DNA of 62,000 nt from Tubiluchus corallicola (lineage: Eukaryota; Priapulida; Priapulimorpha; Priapulimorphida; Tubiluchidae). Below the pieces are notes generated by a model. That model did not search any database and was not told where the DNA came from. It saw only the letters and a list, made by a program, of their open reading frames with translations. The position numbers were made by a program, and so were the translations under genes. Positions 29,154 to 44,100 of this stretch are shown here, one piece after another; positions within the stretch are counted from its first letter, which is position 1; every line of letters starts with the position of its first letter. Where the stretch lies: contig JAQGDQ010000109.1 of the NCBI GenBank assembly GCA_030141605.1, positions 280,001 to 342,000 of the forward strand, written 5' to 3'.

Positions 29154-32100
29154 GTAAGTAGTTTTCTGTTTGTTTGTTTGTTTGCGTGTGGTTTTTGCTT
29201 TTTGTACGATTGTTTGCCTGTTTACTGATTTATTTGCTTATCTGTTCATACGATTCGATATGTTTACACGTCTATTCTTTTGTTTATATGTTTTTTCGTT
29301 CTTTTTTTCTTTCACTCATCAGTTCATTCAGGTGCACATGCCTTCTTACCTTTATGAGTTCGTTTGTTTTTTAGCCATCTACCCCTTCGATCCCTTACTG
29401 TTCAACCACTTATTCGTTAGTCTATTTGTGTGTTCGTTCGTACGTTCGTTCGTTCGCACACTCATTCATATCACTGATCTGTCTGTCAGTTCTTTTGCTC
29501 CTACCCTTAAATCTATGAAAAACGCAAAGTCATAACATTACGGAATCATGACAGAATGACAAAACTTACATGATGACTCTTCGGGGAAATTAAGCAACGT
29601 AATTTTGGCCCTAGTATTCTAATACACCATAATTGTGCTGTACAGGTAAACAGCAAGCTTCTAGTAGTGTACAACCAATAAATGTTGTTAATTTATGTAG
29701 ACGTTCAAGAAAAAATGGTTATTCACCAGAATTTAAAAACATAGAGAATTTTATGAAAATTTTGCAATCTCGGGGGATTTTATGCGTTAATATTGTTGTT
29801 GTTTTAGTTCTTTTTCTGGCAAATAACTAAAAGCGACATTAGAAAATATTGCAAACCTTAAGTAGCTCTGCGACATGAGAAAAAGGAAAACTGCTTACTG
29901 CGGAACGTAAATGCATTTGCAGACAGGTAGAAAATGTGATATTTTATACACGCTTTTATGTCGCCTGGTAATTTAATTCACCGCCATTAGTGAAGCCAAT
30001 CCGACGTGTCAGCCTCTCGAGTGAATTTATAAATAAAGCAAAATAATACTCGCTGCGCTATAATACGCAGCTTCGATAACAGATGAGCTGTTTTGACATT
30101 GACAGTGGACGCAATGAAGAGATTTCAAATGTTTAATACAAATGAACGCTTATTTCCACCAAAGCAACCTAACTTTATAGCTATCTAGATTCTCGTAAAG
30201 TTGCTTATTTCTGATTAAATTCATTCATTTATTCATTCATTCATTCGTTCATTCATTCATTCATTCATTCATTCATTCATTCATTCATTCATTCATTCAT
30301 TCATTCATTCATTCATTCATTCATTCATTCATTCATTCATTCATTCATTCATTCATTTAGTCAGTGAATGCGAAACTACTATGTCGCATTCCAATTAAAC
30401 AGCTGTTGCAATTAAGAGATATGACGGCTTATTCAAAAAGTGTGACTTATTACAGCTGTAAAATTAAGCATTTTAGCTTTTTTCTCCTGTTCAAGCTTAC
30501 GTGTTAGTTGCAAACTTTAGTCACGCTTTTGTTGATGCGTAGAGCGCGTTAGTTTACAAATTTTGCAAACAGTAAGACCCTGGCAGTGCCGTTTTATTTA
30601 GGCGAGTAACACAAGGCTTTGTACATTCAAGCAGCTTGCAAAATATCAATATTATATCTGATGCATGACATCTACGTATGTCACGAAAATATAAACCAAG
30701 TTGTTTTTTAAGTACACATCAGGCAGCTCGTAGCCATGGCAACCTTTTTTCATACCTTAATTGAAATACGACAAAGCGGATATCGCAGCGTGTGAATTCA
30801 TCAGTGTAGCAGCGCTATGCCTTATAAGAATACACTGCTGAAACCATTTAATATCAGAGAAGTTTTTCTTAATCTAGTCAAACATTTGTTATGGTTTATT
30901 TTTTCGAAAACCCGGTAATCAGTTTCAACACTACGTAAGTGTTAAGTTCATCCAAGTGTAAGTTTTGTCAAATTTTAATATGTAAGCCTAGTTACGAAGT
31001 TTTTCCAATATAGTAATGTTTGAAAAAATCCTGGTTAAACAGATCGTATGCTACTCTTTGAGAGTTGGGACATTGTTACGTCCGGCTATCCGGAACGGGG
31101 AGCCACCACCAACACCGTTCGATTAGCTTCCCTTTAAATGTTTTTGTTTATTCTCTGGCAGCAGTTTTTGCGCGTTTGTATGGAAACTTTGATGTCATTT
31201 TTTTCCATGATAAAATGGCTGATAGCGATTGTTGTTAGGTTACACTTTTTATGCACTCACTCACCTCAGTTTTTCTCCACTATTGTTATAGAGCCAGCTA
31301 AAACCTCACTTAGGTTGCATAAGATACATTCCTACGTTTTATTTATGACCGATTTAATCAATTAGTATTCGTGGATTGAAATATGAATCCCTAAAATCAT
31401 TCTATTGCTTCTGGGGCTGGATACCATCAGACTGTGGCTTGTGGTGAAATCTAGTGTGCTTTTCATATGCAAAACCAAAAACTCACCCCTCAAAACAATA
31501 ACCTGTCTTTTCTCGACGAAATAAGTACAAAAACTATTAGTAATCATGCTGAACGATAGGCCAAATGATAGTCATTCGCACACGAATCACTCATTCAAAC
31601 TGTGCAGAGTGGTATGTCTAATCTTTTGCTATAGCGGGTACAAAAGCAACGAATAATGCATAGTTCCGAACAATTTATTACACTTAATTATTGCTGAAAC
31701 GATGGAGAATCTATCATGCTTTTAAAAATTATCAAGCAGCGGTTCAGCAGCGGCTTGAAGAACTCAAAATCCTCTAACATGTCTTGCAGATGTTCTCACA
31801 AGCTTAAGTGGACAGTGCCGATCAATGCCAGGTTTTTTTTATCATCTTAGAGTCCCCCTAACTTTCAATATGTACATGTGGTTCCAATGTGTTTGGCGAA
31901 ATTGAGTTAAGAATAGAGTTAAAATTGCACGCTAAATTTTGAGAGCATGATAGATTTGCCATTGTTTCAATAGCACTTTGATATAAAAAATTATCTGTAT
32001 TGTTGCTTGTAATTTTTGACCCCCCTCCCCAGTAAATATTATGTACCAGCTTGTAGTATTTTAAGGGTGCTGGACTAAGCAGCCCGAACAGAAATCTTTG

Positions 32101-35100
32101 CAAAGATTTTTTGGAATGGGTAATGAATTACGGGAAAAGTGATAAATTATTTTTGTGTGGGTGACGATTGGAAAAAATCAAAGCAAATACTTATCTAAGA
32201 TACAGTATATTTAGAATTGTACTGTAGACTACGGAATGTACTATTCTATGTTTTGTATAAAGGCCAAATGTGAATCGTAGTCTTAAAGTGGTTACAACTT
32301 GTCACAAAAATGTAGAGTAATGTCGCGAACTTCAAAAATCGGCACAGAGCATCTCGACACCATGTCGCGAACTTGTAACAATTCTAGTTATTTTTGTTTG
32401 CTCTTAAAGTGTGGGAGTTTTTAAGCTACCAGACTGAAAGTTTTTTGTATCTAGAAGTTCATGAAAAGCATATTATTAGTATTTTGTCGATCTTTACTGT
32501 AGTTCCTAGCTAGAGATAAATAAAAGCAAAGAACGAATGATTAAAACAATAATACGATTACCTATTTGCAACAATAGTACAATGTTAGACAACATGTTGA
32601 AATTCAACAATAAATATGTTAAAACGTTATACTAAGTTACAGTCATGAATATTAGTACAAATTTCTCTATTTATCTGTGCACAGTTTCGTACTATATATG
32701 TACTCTCTAAATCGCCTGGTTTTAACCACAAATTGGTTAAAAACATGTTAGAAATTGTTAAAACCTGTTCCAACCATTTCAAGCGCCAGGCAGGTTTCCC
32801 CCCCCCCCCCCCCCCAAGGATCTGCTTTCTGTGTACACTCTTATACTACCATAGGCATTTAGATAATTACGTAGTTCTTGAAGCGATGATAGTAGTGATT
32901 TACTTGGCTTTAAAGTTATAAAGTTATTCATTACAATTAAGCAACAGAAGTTTACGTTACTACTATACATGGAATACTTCTTAACTAGCTTAAAGTAGAA
33001 TAATATACAATAATTGTCCAATCGGAAAGATGTTTCAGACAAGTAATATCGATCAGGTCTGGCTTTGCTTGAAAATAAAAACCGCAAACTATGCATTGTT
33101 GTTATATTTTTATTGATATCACTTTAGTGAGGATATCCTAAAGTACACTAAAATCAGTATATAATTTATAACTGTTTTATTTGTAACTTCAATATCTATA
33201 CAAAATGAACGGCCACGTATCCGACGTAATTTTGCCTGCGGTTTTTCCAGGAAAAGAACTCGCGAACGCTTATTACTGAATTACAAGCCTGAAAAGCTAG
33301 TGGCCTCTGGCTTCCCTTTATAAATGTAGGAAATCAATGAATAATGGCTTAGCAAACAAAACATGTTTATTAGTTACAAGGCAACTCATTTCGGGTCAGG
33401 GCATACAGTGAGAAATACACACTGCCGCTGTACTTTAGAACTTGTAGTATTTATTTAGTTGTTTTTGTTAAAATGCCAATTTAGTGTAAATCGTAGTCAA
33501 TGTTGTACGGTAGCATAGTCCTTCAATTTTCGCTTTCGCGAAAACTGGCAACACACTCGTGGAATGTTTTGTGCGGTTAAAAATTGTGCAATTGTGACGT
33601 CATCACTAGCTGGGTTCGCCGGCCGTTAATTAAGTTCTTAACCTATTTTTTAATTTTTAAGTTTTTAACCTATTTTTTAATTGTCAGAAGCGTTTGGTAT
33701 TAAAACATATACTTTTTACCGTATTTTTAAAATCGAGTAGGATATGAAAAATAATCCTGTTTTTCTCTAAACTTGTTAATAAGAACTTGTTTGGGACGTC
33801 ATGCATAATCATATTATCGTTGGTAGCCCATGAAATGACTTTCACGTTTGACCTCCACTCCTAAGCAACAGAGTTTTGTGTAATAAGACGGAATAGAAAT
33901 TTTCTAAATGCATGACAGTCGAAAGTTACAAGCTTGGAAATGAACCCACGGCCTTTCGACATTAATGCGGTAATTAGCGTGGTCGATTTGTGTGCTACGC
34001 ATAATGCCACCGGTCATACAGCAAGTGATCACGTTACTACTAGGTTACACGTAGAGGTTATCTTGTGTGGCTTCAGAAGCCATTGTAATATATAATTATA
34101 TGATCTAACCTTCGTGAACAATCAGCGAATTGCTCTAGATAATTAACTGACTTGCAAACACAAAAATCTGTAATAGAATATAAAGTTTGATCTATGTTAT
34201 GCGTAGCGATGTCTTTTACTTACATAATGTATAGATAATGGTAAGCCAATTGGAATTGGTGCAAAAAATAGAAAGAGGTTTTCAAAATTTGATAATATTT
34301 GACTCAGTTAAATTTAAAAACCATATAGTATACTGCACAATTTGATGAAAAAGACTTCGTATTGGAAAATTCGTTACGAGTCTTTAACAGATTTTCAAGA
34401 GTTGTCAGCGTGTATTACACAACTGTTTATGTATGCGTGCATTAGTAATAGTTTAAAGTTGTATTCGTAGTTGAATAACTTATTTCTGTTCAAAATTCCA
34501 AGATTTCATATAGAATTTAATTGTTAGAATGAATACCTGAAAGCTAGTAATATTGTCAGTTGAGTACCATGAAGCTACGATGTAAAATATATACTTTTTT
34601 AAACGGTTTCATCATATTCAGTGCATCAGTCAGGAACAACGCCCTGACAGTTATAAGCATCATCTTGATAAATGATCATTTGCAATTCTTTAGCAAATGG
34701 AGTTGTGCGGTATTTCTGTTAATTGACTTAATTCTAATTAAATCTAAATGAATACTATGCTAAACTAAAATCAAACATCTGTAAATTCTGTTATTGCTAT
34801 AATTTTATTTATAACTTGCAGTTACATGTATACCAGTTTACAAGGCAACTTATTCACAAATAAGTGCAGTTCAATGAAAAACAGTATATATAACCAACTA
34901 ATACTACCGTAATTATGCGAATATATTTTAGCTTTTGGCGCAGAAAAAAATTCGTAAGTTGCCCTCTGGTTTTAGTAAAAACCTTTACAGCAGTTGATCT
35001 GTAACCTGCATGAAAAGGCACTAAGATAGTTAGAAATAGTATAAACAAATTCTCCAACAAGTTCGACTACAACTTTTGGTCGAGGGATTCATTAAACTCA

Positions 35101-38100
35101 AGATGGTAATATGAAATTTGTTCTAGTATTTTCCTTTACAAAAAAGAACAAGATAACGTAGTCAGTTTTACAGTTATTTCGGTGGATAATGTATCGCGTA
35201 TTTGTGAAAATTGTAATTTCATGCATACATTAGTATTTCATGCAAGTGATTTTGCCGTTTGGGGGCATTCACAAACAACTAAGGCTGTGAAATCTTGTGT
35301 TACAAAACTTCGTAGGCATAGAATTTGTGCGTCTATTATTGTACGCGCGGTGTAGCTTTATAACTTCATTGTTTAACCGTGTCTTACACTTCTTTAGCTG
35401 TACGACGTGTGTGATTTTACTAACATTTATTTAACACATGCGGTGCGAAAGCTATTGTTTGACTTTTTGTGTACTTTTCTTACTATCTTGTTTCTGCATC
35501 TCTTCTTTAATATATTCATTGTACTTTTCACGAATATCACTCAAATCTCTTGTACACAAATTCTGCACGTGACAGGCACAGCCCAAGGCCCAGTGAGATG
35601 GATTTTCATTACTGTGCCCATGTCTGTTTCGTATACCAAACCATCTGTAAACATGAAACTTACGCTTAGCCACCTTTAGTTCTATACAGTGAAACTCTTC
35701 TTCTGAAAAGAATGGTTCGGCATCGGCTATGCTTGTTCTCATCGCATTTCCTTTGTTCCATACATATTCGTCATCTATGGTACATCCTGTAATAAACACA
35801 TATAACTTTTGCTTCCGCAGAACATTTTCGCTGCTAGCAGTTGTCAACTTCGTCCACAAAGTGTCAGCACCATCCAAGTCTCGTTGAGGTATGTGCTCAT
35901 TTAAAAGTTCCATAAACTCGGTCATGCTTGACGTGTTTACCATTTTGTCAATAGCTCCTTCAAGTTTGATATGTGCTTCTTCAGCATTTTTTAATGTGAG
36001 CTGTCGCTGATATTCATCAAAGTACTTTTTTGATACCAGTGACTTTAGATAATCCTCCCTTTCAGCTTTAGTAATTAGTGGCGCAAGTAAGAAAACGTTG
36101 TTTTTTATGTCGACTCGGTTATACAATTGATTTTTAGAAGAAACCGCTTGAATAGCATTGCAGTCCAAGAATTCGTCCCAGTCGCCTTCTATGCCACACA
36201 TATCTCCTGGTTTGAAATTCTTTAATAATGCTGACATCTCCATTCTGAAACCTTCTGGTGTTAAATATTGTCCACACTTATCCATAACTGAAACAGCCAT
36301 AATCAACATTGCTGGAAGCTTCCAGTCGCCTCTGAATTTGGCAACTTCAGTAGCTAGTAGGTCTCGATCGTAGTCATTGTAAAATACCAACGTTTCTGGT
36401 TCAGGAACAAACAGAGGTTGCACTGGTGTAGCCTTTCTGGAGACATCAGTCATTCCCAGAAAAGTGTCCAGCAGTGTGTCGAAATCTCGAGGCTTTGCAG
36501 TTGACATAAGTCTCCTAACGTGGTGATAATTTTCAAGGGATATCATTACCCTTAGTAAGTTCTTATAGTCAATGTTAGCTGCCAAAGATTGGTGCCTGCA
36601 AAGCAGGAAACATGCCAACTTGTTAAGACTGCTGATGTCTTGACGTCCAGTTAGATAAGCACCAAGATTATGACCTTCTAGCAAAATGTCTTGCTCCAAA
36701 CAACCAGATCCTCCCACAGCAGTAGTGTCATACTTAAACATTTTAGGTGAGGTAGAGTCATAGTACTGAAGAGTTTTGATAATGTTTAAGAAAGTCGTGC
36801 TTCCTACGGTAGATATTGCGTCCTCACACATTTGCCTAAGTAGGCAAACTGCAACTGCTGTTAGCTGAGCAGCATTGTCATATGCTACAGGTGCAATCAT
36901 CTTGCGCATAGACACACTAGCGTGTGCTTGTAGGAATGATGTCCTGCATGCATCATAGAACAAAGCATTGTATTTTGATCTGACTGGCAGCACACCTGTA
37001 ATGCACTTATCAGACATCCCATATGCATGAAGAGCCTCACCTTCACCCTGCTCAAATGCAAGCCACAGGTCCTGTTGTGAAAGCATGAGTCCTGGGTATA
37101 CTTCACGGACAGTGTACTGCCAAGGATCGGGTAAATTTCCTTGTTGTGCATCATAAGCTATGCCTACTAGTCCTACTATTTTCAGTAGATCTATAGTGTC
37201 AAGTTCTTCAAGCCTTGAACCCATCTCTTTAACCGTCTCGATAGTATCTTTATCAGCACAGTAACTATAAAATGAAACGTCTTCATTCATATCTGTTGTA
37301 GGAAGGTTTATGATTCGTTTAATGCTGTTTACCAATTTATTATTTACTTCGTCAACAAATGTCCGGCGAGCCAGTCTCCGAGCCGAAGAATGTGCAGAAT
37401 CTGCTTCCCTTAAAAATTCTGCTTGGTTAAAAGAATTCATTTCTGCGACTCTATTTTTATTACAAAGTTCTGCTAAAACTGACAAAATTGATTTTCGTTT
37501 TGCTTCAGACTTTTTGCAAAGAGCTTCTGCTCGAATTCTTAAACTGTGCTGAATCTGTCTTTGAGTGCCATGTTGGGCTTGATTAGACACATTTTTTACA
37601 ATTGCATTTTTGAAGTATGTTTCTAAAGATTTAATAAATTGCTGTATCATTACAATTGTGTCACGTGCAGACTCTGTCCCAAGTACATGCAGGCCACGTA
37701 GTTTTTTATCAGTCATGCTTAGAAAATTCTTTATCATAAATTCATTTTCTATTTCTTTTTCTATGATTTTAATTGACATGTCATCAAGAAATAACTTTGC
37801 ACTCTTATGTGAAACCAAAAAATGTGTAGGCTGAGATCCATTACACCAAACCTTACTGAGGGCACTAGGCTTATCCCATGGAGTCAGTTTTATTACTGGT
37901 ATGTCTGACCTCAATATGTGACAAGCCATAGATGTATTTTCTTTTAAGGTCGCTGATATTTTTGAAAAGAATTTACCGATAGCCTCTTCTCCAGAATCAC
38001 ATTCGATAATTTGTGGTGAGACAGCCGGGTGGTTATTCCACTGAAACCAAGCACTGATCGCTCGCGTATCACCTGAACTGCCCGTGTTTAACCGCATTCC

Positions 38101-41100
38101 AATGACATGTATGGTGTGACCATGGCTAGGATTTTTAGCTATTGTGTTTTCGTTTGTGTTCAAAAATTCAGCCGTATCATGTAGCTCACCATCAGAAATC
38201 ACAAGTAGCTGAATAAGCGATCCTTGATCAAACTTACTTATTATTTCTTCAAATGCAGGCACTGCACCTGTCATGTGTGTTGTACCACGTGCTCTGATGT
38301 CTTTACTTCTAAGTTCTGATGGAGAAATTTGCACAAACGTTTCAATCTCACTATCAAATGCTATCACACTTAAGGTCGCTAAGTCCATTGTCTTGGCCAG
38401 ATTAGCTGCTTGTAAGATGCATAGGTTTGTACTGCCGCCCATTGACCCACTGCGATCCATAATAATGATCAATTGAGGTTTCTGTTTTACTACCTTTGGA
38501 TTGAAATTAGATAAGTCTAATGCCAGAAGGTGCTCTTCACTGGAAATGGTGGTAATGTATGCTTGGACATCACAGGCTGGGTCCTTGCTATCTTGTTCCT
38601 GTCCCATTTTATCCATTTTCCTGAAGCAAAGTATTGATACTTGTAACATTTTCGCAAAAATAAATTACTTTAGATCTTACATTATAGAAACATTAAGATT
38701 TAAGATACTGTAATATAGCATTCAGTTGAGCAATTTTTTATATGCATTATGAACGTTGAAACTCATTGTAAATGTAGCCCACAGTAATCGATATCGTTAC
38801 CGTTGACATTCCTACCCCACATGACTCAAACCAGTGACCCTCTTGACAGAGCTGGCCGGAAGCTGTAAACTTGGTCTACAACTCACGAACTGCAATGTTC
38901 ATGATGCAAACATAGAGGTCTATGGCTTATTGAATACATAAAAAATATTACATTCCTGCTAAAATCACGTAAATAATAGCAATAAGCTTACCAAACGTAT
39001 GTGTATACTTCAACTGAATAACAAAACTTTTTATATCTGCGTTTCCCACCTAAAAGCTATCTACAAAAGAAAAGATTATTGGTAATATATGTGAATATTT
39101 AATAAAAATATACAATTGCTTTACCAGAATTTATATATTTTAATTTTCTTTGATTTTATTATTAATTTCTGTGGCGCACAATCACTTCGCCGGAGTTCAT
39201 CCACAAACAAAAATTACAGGATTAAATTCACACACTTCTGTAGTTTCATCGCCGACAATATGCTTAATTACATTGCCGATCAAAGTACAAGTTTGCTGTT
39301 ATATGTATATAATAACCAAAATTTCACAGCACTAGCACAATGTTGCGTTAGCTATAAACGTCTATAACACTACACTATTTGTTGTGATTGCAGTATGCGT
39401 ATAGGCAAAGCTTGGTATATTGCATCATCTCCCAACACATGAGCCATATGCAGTTCAACAAATAAACAAAGACCATAAATGCAACGTTAGCTATACTAGC
39501 GTATTTTGGGCTAAACTCGTCAGTATTGTAATAAACCAGGTTCTTTTGACCATAAAACCGCTAACCCGAATGAAGTGACACCCGACTATCTGTACGCACA
39601 GAAATTTGTGGTCTGCATAGCGCTGCAGGCATGAGATTATCACCATGCAACTTAGAAGGAAGGTCTAGCGTTTCGGGGTAAATTAAGCTTATTTCAACGT
39701 TCGAGAAAAATTTTAAAATGTTTTCGTAATAAAAGTGCGACAAGAGATTTCGTGTAATTAGTAAAATCGCGATCAATACACGCTTGGGCACTCCCATTTT
39801 GAACGCCCAGTCTTCTTATAATGACGTCGTTCATCGGCTGAAGAAAAGTAGCGCATTATCAATTTCCAGGCGGATTCAATCAAAATTTTCCACAAATGTA
39901 ATGTAGTAGTTTGCATTCTCTGGTGTAGCTCAACACTGAAGTATGACTTAAAAGTGACGGGTTTAGCGTGTTCACGCGTTTTGCCCAAAAATACGCCACT
40001 CACAGCACAGATACCATTATTGCGCTATATTATGTAGGCAAAACTTGATAGTATTGCGTCATTACATTTACATGAATTTTATCAGTTGTTTGCTGAACTT
40101 TCACGTTAAATTATAGTTTAATCACACGCTGTCGATCAAAGTACAAGCTCCCCCTTATATACTAATAAAAATTTCACAGCACTGCATAAATGTTACAATA
40201 GGCATAATACTACGACACAGTTGCTATGATTGTACCATATGTAGGCAGAACTTAGTGTTATTGCATCATTACGTATACATGAGTTTCGTCAGTTTGTGGC
40301 TCGCGTGCCATGCCGATGAAATTCGTTCTACCTATTCCGCAGTAATATACGTTCGTCTTTACACGAGTATAGTCCATTGCGATGAGTCAGTGTACCGATT
40401 TAGCAAGTATCCTATGAGATACAAACATATGTTGTAGATGACCTTACTCATAGCCAAGCAACGAATACGTTTCAAAATAGTAAATTAGGTAATGCAGTTA
40501 AGGAACTTTCCAATCAAGCAGAGCAGAACAGCATGTTACTCAGCTGCTAGCAGATTTTCATTTTAAGGCACTCTTGTTAATCTAGTTAGAGCATATATTA
40601 CATATATTCGTCGCATTTCGTCTCATTTTAGAAAACGCAATTGTCGTCTGGCACTCTTGTATTGCTACTACACAAACAAAAGAGTTTGAAAACTTCAAGA
40701 AAGGGTGCGCAAAATAATACTACATAGTAATTAGAGAACGTACTTTGTAATCTAAAACTTTAATTACTGGGGGGCGAACTAAACAGAGTTTAAAATTTGA
40801 AAGCAAATTAAAAAATTCAAGGCATAGCAATTTAGTTCCTGCAAGAAGGAAAAAGCGGATCTAAGATCGACTAGAAATAAAGAAAGATATGTTGAAGAAA
40901 AACTAGAAACGATTAGATATTATAAGTCATCTTTACAGTATTTAATTAGATTACTGAATGGTAAAGATCACAAGAAATGAAATGAAACGTCTTGGATAAT
41001 TTAGTTAATAGTTGATTTGCATAACTCGTATTTGCTTTTCATATGGGACAGATGTTTTGATAAATGTATTTTTATGTAAACTGCGTGAACAGTTAGTATA

Positions 41101-44100
41101 ACTTAGTAAATTATTGTGTGCTTTTAAATTTTGAAATTGTTTTTACCATTTAAATATACACAGTAATTCAGTTTTTACCGTAATGTGTTGTTTAATAAAT
41201 TACTTACTACTAATACATATTTAAAGCACAAGAAAACCCTCAACTTATATGAAGCTTAAAAATTCGTCTTGAAATTTTATACCACTTACATATTACCTTT
41301 TCACATGCAGGGCCTGCATCGGCTGCAAAGCGGCTTAAAACTTGCAAATTTAAACTCCCGCGATAACTGTTTGGTGCAGCCATTTTGGTGGTATGTCGTT
41401 TGAAACAAATTTAGATAACACTAAGTTTGAAAAAATAATCAGCATTCGTAGCATACATGTTGCTAACTGAGTAAAATTTTAAATTACTGTATCTTGTCAA
41501 AATACGTTTTGGTTAGTGAGTGGTGTACCCTGGAGGGTAAATCAACGACATTTTACCAATTCACACAAACACTTTAAATTATTATTTCTAGTTACAGCAG
41601 GTAAGCGAAATGCTAAGCAACGTAAATTTGCATGGAATTTTTTGGGACATAATTTAACATTGCCTTTTCTTCCCCTGATTTACGTTTGCGTAGTGACGTC
41701 ATGTAATGGCGCCGTCGGAACAGTATTGCTGGAGATTTAAAATGAAAACAAACAAAAATTCCTTTTAACAAGAATACGATATATGCATAAAATTGCTGTA
41801 AAGTAGTATAATTTTTCAAGGCGATTTTCTGTAACTTACTCCTGGTACCTCTTTTCTTGTCCTTTAAGGTAAATGGCATTACTAGCATTACTGTCGACAA
41901 TAAACTCACTTGGGATGAACAGTTTCATCAAATACACAACAAGATGGCATTAAGCACGACATTCTTACGCCAAACCAGAGGCCATCTAACCAAGAAAACA
42001 AAAATTCTCATTTACAAAAGTCTAATATTACCACATTATCTACATGGTTGCACTTTACTTCAAAACGTTAAATATGAAAACTTTAGAAAACTAAATACAA
42101 TGCAAAACTACGCACTTAGATTAATTCATGGCTACTCTAACAAAACTGCTAAACAACATGCTGCTTCTGCAACAAGCTTAAGAACGTCCACAAAAATACC
42201 AATATTAGAAGCCTATCGAGATTACAAAACACTGATATTTCTTTATAAATATATAAATAAACTGAGCATTCCATTTATAAACAATCCCTTAGCATTTATT
42301 CCTGATACCACTTTAAACACTAGAACATACAATTTAAAGCAAATTACAGTAAACAATAAATTTGGAAATAACTCTATATCAAAACAGGCCATACATTTAT
42401 GGAACTTACTACCCAGTGAAATAAAACAAATAGAATCTCTCCACCACTTTAAAAAGAAATTAAAAGAATATCAATATAATAGGTTTCAACTTCCACATTG
42501 TGCATCTGATACTAATTACACAGACTCCACTTTCATCTACCCCCGCCCCTGACTTCATATAACGATTAAAAATGAAATTTTTTTTAAAAAAATTATGTAA
42601 TGTAATACGTGTTATGTTAGTTTCGTGTTTCGTAATGTTAAATGTATAAATAGTGTACACTATGTCATGTAAAATTTAATGTACTTTCGTATAATTGTTT
42701 TGTAAAAATATTTTAATATGGTGTTTGTAAATATGTTCATTTATTGTATATAGTTTTGCACTTTAGTCTTTTTTAGTATGCACTGGACGCATTTGTCTTG
42801 AACAGTGTGGTTGTTTTAACATTGCGCTGAGGCTAGCTCAATTTTGTTGTAATGAGTGAGCCGTTTTTATGACAAATAAAGAATTAATATATAATATATA
42901 AATACTTATAATATTATTAAATTAAAGTCTAGGAAGACGGGGCGTCAAACCCGGCAGCCGGTTGTCCGTCCTAATAATTCCCTGACAAAATGCCACAAAA
43001 TTATAAAAGGCAAGGACTTGTTATAGGTTAAGCTTTACTGCAGTATTGTAGAAGATACAGTTACTGTACTATACGACTACAGTATAATTGTCAGCTTTCG
43101 TACATTGCCGGTTTCTACTTACTTTTTCCAGAAATTTCTTAATGCTCACAAGCTTTGTACAAGCGAACAATCAGCGTTGACTTGCGTAACGCTTCTAGAT
43201 GAATTTGAGTAGTGTTTTGTGTTTTGGTCACCATGAATTAATATTTTTGTTTTCCTAGTTTATAGTTTCAAATTTATATCGTTAGAAGAGACTCATTTTA
43301 ATCCAGCGATTTTCAGTACGGGACAACCAGCTTTTAGGGCTGATAAAAAGGAAATTTAATTTCTTCATTTCTTTCATTCGTGTATTTATTTTCGCGTAAA
43401 ACGAAAAACTAAAATTAACTAAAATGGAAGCACTTTGTAAAGAAGGGTTTAAATTAAGCGCATACTTTTTCATTGAATATAAGGCTTCTTTAAAGCATAT
43501 GAAGCGACCGAATTTCCAAATTTCTCGCCGAAGCCGAAAAAACAGTGTTTTTCGCCATCTTGATTCTGAAGTGCGGATTTGTGATGGTGACGTCAGCAGT
43601 GTTTAGTTGAGTAGCCAGGAAAAAGGCCCCCTGCAGTTGCAATGTTTACGCGTGTTGTCAATAGTTAGGCCTTCTTATCAGTTGCCAGCACGGGAAATTT
43701 TCGTCTTTGTAATCTAGCCGTGTAATAAATGGGTGCAGGGCCAAGAATTGATCGGGTGAGCCAGTGAAACTTCTTCTTATTACTAACAAAGCTTGTGTTC
43801 AATGACACGAATTCACATTTTTGCAAAATAAAACCAACATTTAAACTTACTCCCTTGAAAAACTAAAAAGTAAGGTGGAACGGCTAGGACAGGTCTGTAA
43901 CTACACGTGATTGTCTTCAACGCGGTTCGTAACGTAGTTGCTCAGTTGGTTGTTGCTCAAGTCTAGCTAGAGGACGTCATGACATTGGAAAATCAAACTG
44001 ACGCGAAGTAGGCTGCTTTTACAACAAAAATCAACGAGTTTCAGTGCTTCGCCTAGTAAAATAAAGCTTTAGGCTCTATTTAACGCAAAGCGATTTTAAA

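Noticed and set aside
29170-29535. Plus-strand hydrophobic frame rich in Phe, Leu and Cys
   Set aside because: Produced by a TTTG/TTCG-rich simple sequence immediately after the exon 1 donor. No conserved content.
33590-43605. Three TGACGTCA/TGACGTCAT sites (about 33597, 41692, 43598) as a CRE array
   Set aside because: They are kilobases apart inside an intron and two have similar flanks, so a shared repeat element explains them as well as regulation does.
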